This document shows, piece after piece, positions 5,682 through 8,559 of a stretch of DNA of 8,559 nt. The stretch is from the NCBI GenBank assembly GCA_030637505.1, contig DAOWGJ010000333.1, positions 1-8,559 on the forward strand. Direction: 5' to 3'. Numbering within the stretch: the first letter of the stretch is position 1; each line of letters begins with the position of its first letter. The translations under genes were made by a program, and so were the position numbers. The stretch is from Holophagae bacterium. Lineage in GTDB: Bacteria > Acidobacteriota > Thermoanaerobaculia > Thermoanaerobaculales > Sulfomarinibacteraceae. Under the pieces are notes generated by a model. That model ran no database searches and was not told the DNA's origin. It worked only from the letters and a program-made list of their open reading frames with translations.

Positions 5682-5825
5682 CGGAAGTTGTCGTGTCGGC
5701 GTTGGGTCCGGTTTCTCCGGATCGAGAGAGGTGGTATTCATCGCGCAGGTGAACGCGTAGACTCGAGCGGCATCATGGTGAATCACCGCCATCGTACCGA
5801 GACGATCACTGCTTTCGAGGGGGAG

Positions 5826-8414
5826 GTGAGCACGAAATTCAGCCTGCCCGAGCGCTGGCGGTTGGAGCGGCTCTTGGGTGCCGGTGGTCAAGCCGAGGTG
5901 TGGCTGGCTCTTGATCAGGAGTTGCAGGAGCGGGTCGCGGTCAAGGTCCTGGCCCGGCCGGATCGGCCGACGGCGGTCGAGCGGCTCAAACGTGAGGTCC
6001 GCGTCGGCCGGAAACTACGTCACGAGAACCTTGTCCAGCTCTATGAGCTTGTCGATGCCGGGACCTCGATCGCCATCGTCATGGAGTATCTCAGGGGCGG
6101 TAGCCTGTCCCAGCGCCTGGGCGACGGAAAGCTGGAAATTGTCGAGGTCGAGTCCATTGCCGAAGCGTTGCTGGAAGCGCTGGCGTGTCTGCACCGTGAG
6201 GGCATCGTCCATCGGGACGTCAAGCCCTCGAATGTCCTGTTTGACGGGGCGGGCGTCCCAAAGTTGGCGGATTTCGGCACGCTGAGACCGATGGATGAAG
6301 CGGGCGATCTGACGGCCACCAACCTGACCGTCGGCACACCGGCGTACATGAGCCCGGAACAGGTGCGGGGCGAAGAGCCCGCGCCGTCCTCAGACCTCTA
6401 CTCCCTGGGGGTGACGCTGTTCCACCTGTTGGTGGGAAAGAGACCGTTTGAGGGTGGCTCGGAATTTGATGTTGCCCGGATGCAGGTGACGGACGAGGCC
6501 CCACCCGTCCGGCGTGAACGTGCCGACTGCCCTCGTTGGCTGGCGCGGTTCGTCCACCGGCTGTTGGAAAAGGATTCAAAGAACCGATGGAAAGACGGCG
6601 ACGAAGCCTTGGAGGCTTTCAGAGCTCGGCGGTGGCGCCCGACACGGCGTGCTGTCATTCGAGGCATAGCGGCGGTTGTTGTCGTAGCGGCGGTCGGGGC
6701 TTTGGGTCTGGCTGGGGCTGACCGGATGGCCGAGATTCGTCCGTCGGTCGAAGGTGGCGTGCTGGTCGTGCGGAACGCCTTCGGCCGGACATTGTGGCGC
6801 AAGGCGGTCGACGGCCTGCAGCCGCCAACGACCGCTGTCGACCTCTCGCCTGGGAATGGCATGGAAGTGCTTGCCGGCGTCGCCAGCGGATCGCCGGGAC
6901 AGCGACTGCTGGAGATTCTGCTCTTCGGCCGAAGCGGCTCACAGCTGAGCCGGTTCAGCGTGACGACGGAGTATTCAGGAAGGTCCCTTTTTCCGGGAAT
7001 GAGTGAGGAACTGCAACTGAGCATGCTCGAAAGGGTCGATCTCGGCCAGGGCCTCGGCTCGAGCGCGGTGTGGATCGCCGGCGACCGATCGTGGTATCCC
7101 GGTGTGGTTGGCTTGTGGTCCGCCGAGTCCGGCGTTGGTCCATGGATGTTGCTGGTCAACTCGGGTCACTGCAAGGCCGTCACACCGGTAGACCTCAATG
7201 GTGACGGCCGCCGGGAGCTGGCAATCATCGGCGTTAACAACGAGTTGGGCTTCCAGGCCTTCGTGGCCATCGTTGATCCGAGAAGGCCGGGGTCGAGATC
7301 TCCGGAGTTGATCAGCCCGGAAGTCATCTCCGCGGGAGGGGCCGGCCTGCGGAGCTATGTGGTACTGGGTGAGGCCAATGAGCAAACTATATCTCTGGAC
7401 GATAGGCGGGACTCGGGGGGAAGTTTGCGGGCGCTCCTGGGTGATCGACCCTTCGAGATAGGGCCGGATGGGACGATCAACGGGATCGGTCCGATGGATT
7501 CGACGGCGTTCTGGACTGATGTCATCCGAACAGGTGACAGTCTCAGGACCCAGGAGGGTCCCTGGCAGACAGAAGTCGAGGGTCTTGCCGAAAGGCAGGA
7601 GGTGATGTGGTTGAGGCCTGAGTTCCGGGGTGCGGCGTCATTGATGCTGGCCGGGGCCCTGGCCGAAGGCGGGCGGCCTGGTGACGGCGCTGACCTTCTC
7701 CTGACCGCCCAGTCGTCCGGGGTCCGGCTTCGGAGAGTCAACCGACGATTGGGTGAGATGTACCTGCTGGCCGGGGACCGGGCGGCGGGCCGAGAGGCCC
7801 TTGATGGGGCCATCGCGTCGATGGGTCAGGGTTTCGGGCCGATCGACGAGTGCATTGACCTCGCCCTGGATGATGCCTTGAGCCAGGATGATGTCGCTTG
7901 GTCACAGACCTTTAAAGTCTTGAGATCGTTCCAGTTCGACAATTACAGGCATCAACTCGAAGTCGTAGTCCACTTCTTCGGTGGCCGGTTCCCAGCGTGC
8001 CGGCTTGACCTGAAAATGGGCCCCGGCGTCCACCACCGAGCATTCGTTCTTCGACACTGGGCCGCGATTGAAGAGGGTCGCGCCAACGAAGAAACCCTTG
8101 CCGAACTGGAAACCCTGCGAAGACGAGCGGAGTGCTCTTCCCTCGCCACCCTTGCCCTGGCCAGGTGGGAGGTGTTGCATCATCAGCCGGGCGAGGCCGT
8201 AAAGGCGGCCGGCGAAGCCCTGTGGACCATCCAGGATCGAGCCTCGATCTCGTGGCCCGATGCGGTCTATCTGCCCCTGGTCCAGTGGGCCTACGGGACC
8301 GTACTCGAAGCAGAGGGAAACATCGATGAGGCCTTGTCGTACTACCGTGCTGCTGCAAGAGCTGCCCCCGAGACCTTCTTCGGGGAGGATGCGGCGGCGA
8401 GGTTGGGACGCTAG
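5826..8414 (+). CDS. Membrane-anchored Hanks-type Ser/Thr kinase with extracytoplasmic sensor and TPR-like C-terminus
   Basis: Counted from GTG 5826, the protein has 862 residues. Residues 10-270 are a complete, active-looking kinase: glycine loop GAGGQAEV (18-25), Lys40 in VAVK, Glu57 of helix C, VHRDVKPSN (128-136) with Asp131, DFG (149-151) and YMSPE (174-178). The activation segment holds Thr163, Thr165, Thr168 and Thr171 as candidate autophosphorylation sites. A basic stretch (270-279) leads into one membrane helix (about 280-297). The outer part has beta-rich segments with a calcium-loop-like DLNGDGRRELAIIG (456-469), as in FG-GAP/VCBS repeats, then a helical region (about 600-862) with TPR-like pairs, clearest at AYGTVLEAEGNIDEALSYYRAAARAAP. 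No PASTA repeats are present. The frame is open to 5688. ATG 5775 is the other plausible start (17 extra residues), but 5826 is preferred for GAGG (5817-5820) five bases upstream. Confidence 0.9.
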   Translation: MSTKFSLPERWRLERLLGAGGQAEVWLALDQELQERVAVKVLARPDRPTAVERLKREVRVGRKLRHENLVQLYELVDAGTSIAIVMEYLRGGSLSQRLGDGKLEIVEVESIAEALLEALACLHREGIVHRDVKPSNVLFDGAGVPKLADFGTLRPMDEAGDLTATNLTVGTPAYMSPEQVRGEEPAPSSDLYSLGVTLFHLLVGKRPFEGGSEFDVARMQVTDEAPPVRRERADCPRWLARFVHRLLEKDSKNRWKDGDEALEAFRARRWRPTRRAVIRGIAAVVVVAAVGALGLAGADRMAEIRPSVEGGVLVVRNAFGRTLWRKAVDGLQPPTTAVDLSPGNGMEVLAGVASGSPGQRLLEILLFGRSGSQLSRFSVTTEYSGRSLFPGMSEELQLSMLERVDLGQGLGSSAVWIAGDRSWYPGVVGLWSAESGVGPWMLLVNSGHCKAVTPVDLNGDGRRELAIIGVNNELGFQAFVAIVDPRRPGSRSPELISPEVISAGGAGLRSYVVLGEANEQTISLDDRRDSGGSLRALLGDRPFEIGPDGTINGIGPMDSTAFWTDVIRTGDSLRTQEGPWQTEVEGLAERQEVMWLRPEFRGAASLMLAGALAEGGRPGDGADLLLTAQSSGVRLRRVNRRLGEMYLLAGDRAAGREALDGAIASMGQGFGPIDECIDLALDDALSQDDVAWSQTFKVLRSFQFDNYRHQLEVVVHFFGGRFPACRLDLKMGPGVHHRAFVLRHWAAIEEGRANEETLAELETLRRRAECSSLATLALARWEVLHHQPGEAVKAAGEALWTIQDRASISWPDAVYLPLVQWAYGTVLEAEGNIDEALSYYRAAARAAPETFFGEDAAARLGR

Positions 8415-8450
8415 TGTAGTGCGTCTGAAGTCTCTACCACCTCTTGGCGG

Positions 8451-8553
8451 CCCTCCACCCCGGTGGCTGCGTTGCTCCTCCTTGAAGTAGTCAAACTACG
8501 ACTGCGTCGTCGCGTCTTGCCACCGGCGCGGATAAGCGCAAACTGATGGAGGG
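8451..8553. repeat. Nested inverted repeats downstream of the kinase
   Basis: Three inverted pairs are nested: CCCTCCA/TGGAGGG (8451-8457 and 8547-8553), CCGGTGGC/GCCACCGG (8460-8467 and 8519-8526) and GTAGT/ACTAC around a CAA loop (8487-8491 and 8495-8499). The inner two share one centre at 8493. On each side of the centre lies a similar direct segment beginning CTGCGT and ending CTTG. The stretch from 8415 to the window end has no credible gene. It looks like a non-coding interspersed repeat, possibly continuing past the edge, and it could also end kinase transcription. There is no T-run. Confidence 0.45.
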
Positions 8554-8559
8554 AAAGCA

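Larger units (their letters stand above)
5637..5825. other. Divergent intergenic region between antitoxin and kinase
   Basis: The first 45 bases hold the antitoxin ribosome site, promoter and operator. The remainder, leading to the kinase, has a small stem TCCGG/CCGGA around 5707-5721 and no convincing plus-strand promoter. TATTCA at 5735-5740 is a poor -10 candidate with no -35. If the kinase starts at ATG 5775 the gap shortens to 138 bases. Confidence 0.4.

Noticed and set aside
5047..5760. Plus-strand frame of 237 codons across the toxin-antitoxin locus
   Set aside because: It runs antisense through the toxin N-terminus, the inserted element and the antitoxin, ends in the promoter region and shows no domain. 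Its openness comes from GC-rich composition and the element.
5688..5774. Kinase extension from TTG 5688
   Set aside because: The extra residues are Arg-rich and unlike a kinase N-terminus, the start is a rare codon without a ribosome site, and it nearly overlaps the divergent promoter.
6398..7159. Minus-strand frame of 253 codons inside the kinase gene
   Set aside because: Its composition is rich in Ser, Pro, Arg and Thr, typical of a shadow of a GC-rich gene, and it has no recognisable domain.
8415..8559. Simple intrinsic terminator for the kinase
   Set aside because: No stem here is followed by a T-run, and the nested layout over about 100 bases is larger than a terminator hairpin.

Overview
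The window is GC-rich (about 60% by eye) bacterial chromosome. It carries a Hanks-type Ser/Thr kinase fused to a long extracytoplasmic part, a cobalamin-type radical SAM protein, an AsmA/DUF3971-type envelope protein and several palindromic interspersed repeats. This mix suits an uncultured Gram-negative lineage such as Acidobacteriota or a neighbouring phylum. No gene here is taxonomically decisive, so the placement is inference.

Layout. Plus strand, left part: the tail of a SAM-dependent methyltransferase (1-270), a B12-binding-domain radical SAM protein (389-1795), and a small zinc-ribbon/DUF2007 protein (1880-2284). Next comes a perfect 23-bp inverted repeat of palindromic arms (2306-2367), lying between convergent genes. 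Minus strand, read right to left: a Phd/YefM-type antitoxin (5636-5370), a RelE/ParE-type toxin (5172-4903), a dimeric O-methyltransferase (4877-3906) and a short AsmA/DUF3971-like membrane-anchored protein (about 3835-2387). The spacing would let these four be co-transcribed from the strong antitoxin promoter at 5653-5681. Plus strand, right part: a large membrane-anchored Ser/Thr kinase (about 5826-8414), diverging from the antitoxin, followed by nested inverted repeats at the window edge.

The most notable feature is the toxin-antitoxin locus. Antitoxin and toxin genes normally abut or overlap. Here they are separated by a 206-bp MITE-like element (5165-5370) with 16-bp perfect terminal inverted repeats, flanked on both sides by the dinucleotide TA. 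Removing the element plus one TA in silico leaves the antitoxin C-terminus unchanged. It also joins the toxin in frame to a GTG codon with a good Shine-Dalgarno inside the antitoxin gene, giving a classical overlapping pair whose toxin would begin MSWTDNYTPTA. Today the toxin's only usable start codon lies inside the element's terminal repeat, and the other terminal repeat contains the antitoxin stop codon. In the mRNA the two can base-pair.

How the genes work together is only partly visible. The antitoxin and toxin form one module with a self-regulation operator. The O-methyltransferase and AsmA-like gene may be carried on its transcript. The methyltransferase tail and the radical SAM gene may belong to a small biosynthetic or tailoring cluster extending left of the window. 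The kinase looks independent. No gene-free stretch exceeds 200 bases.
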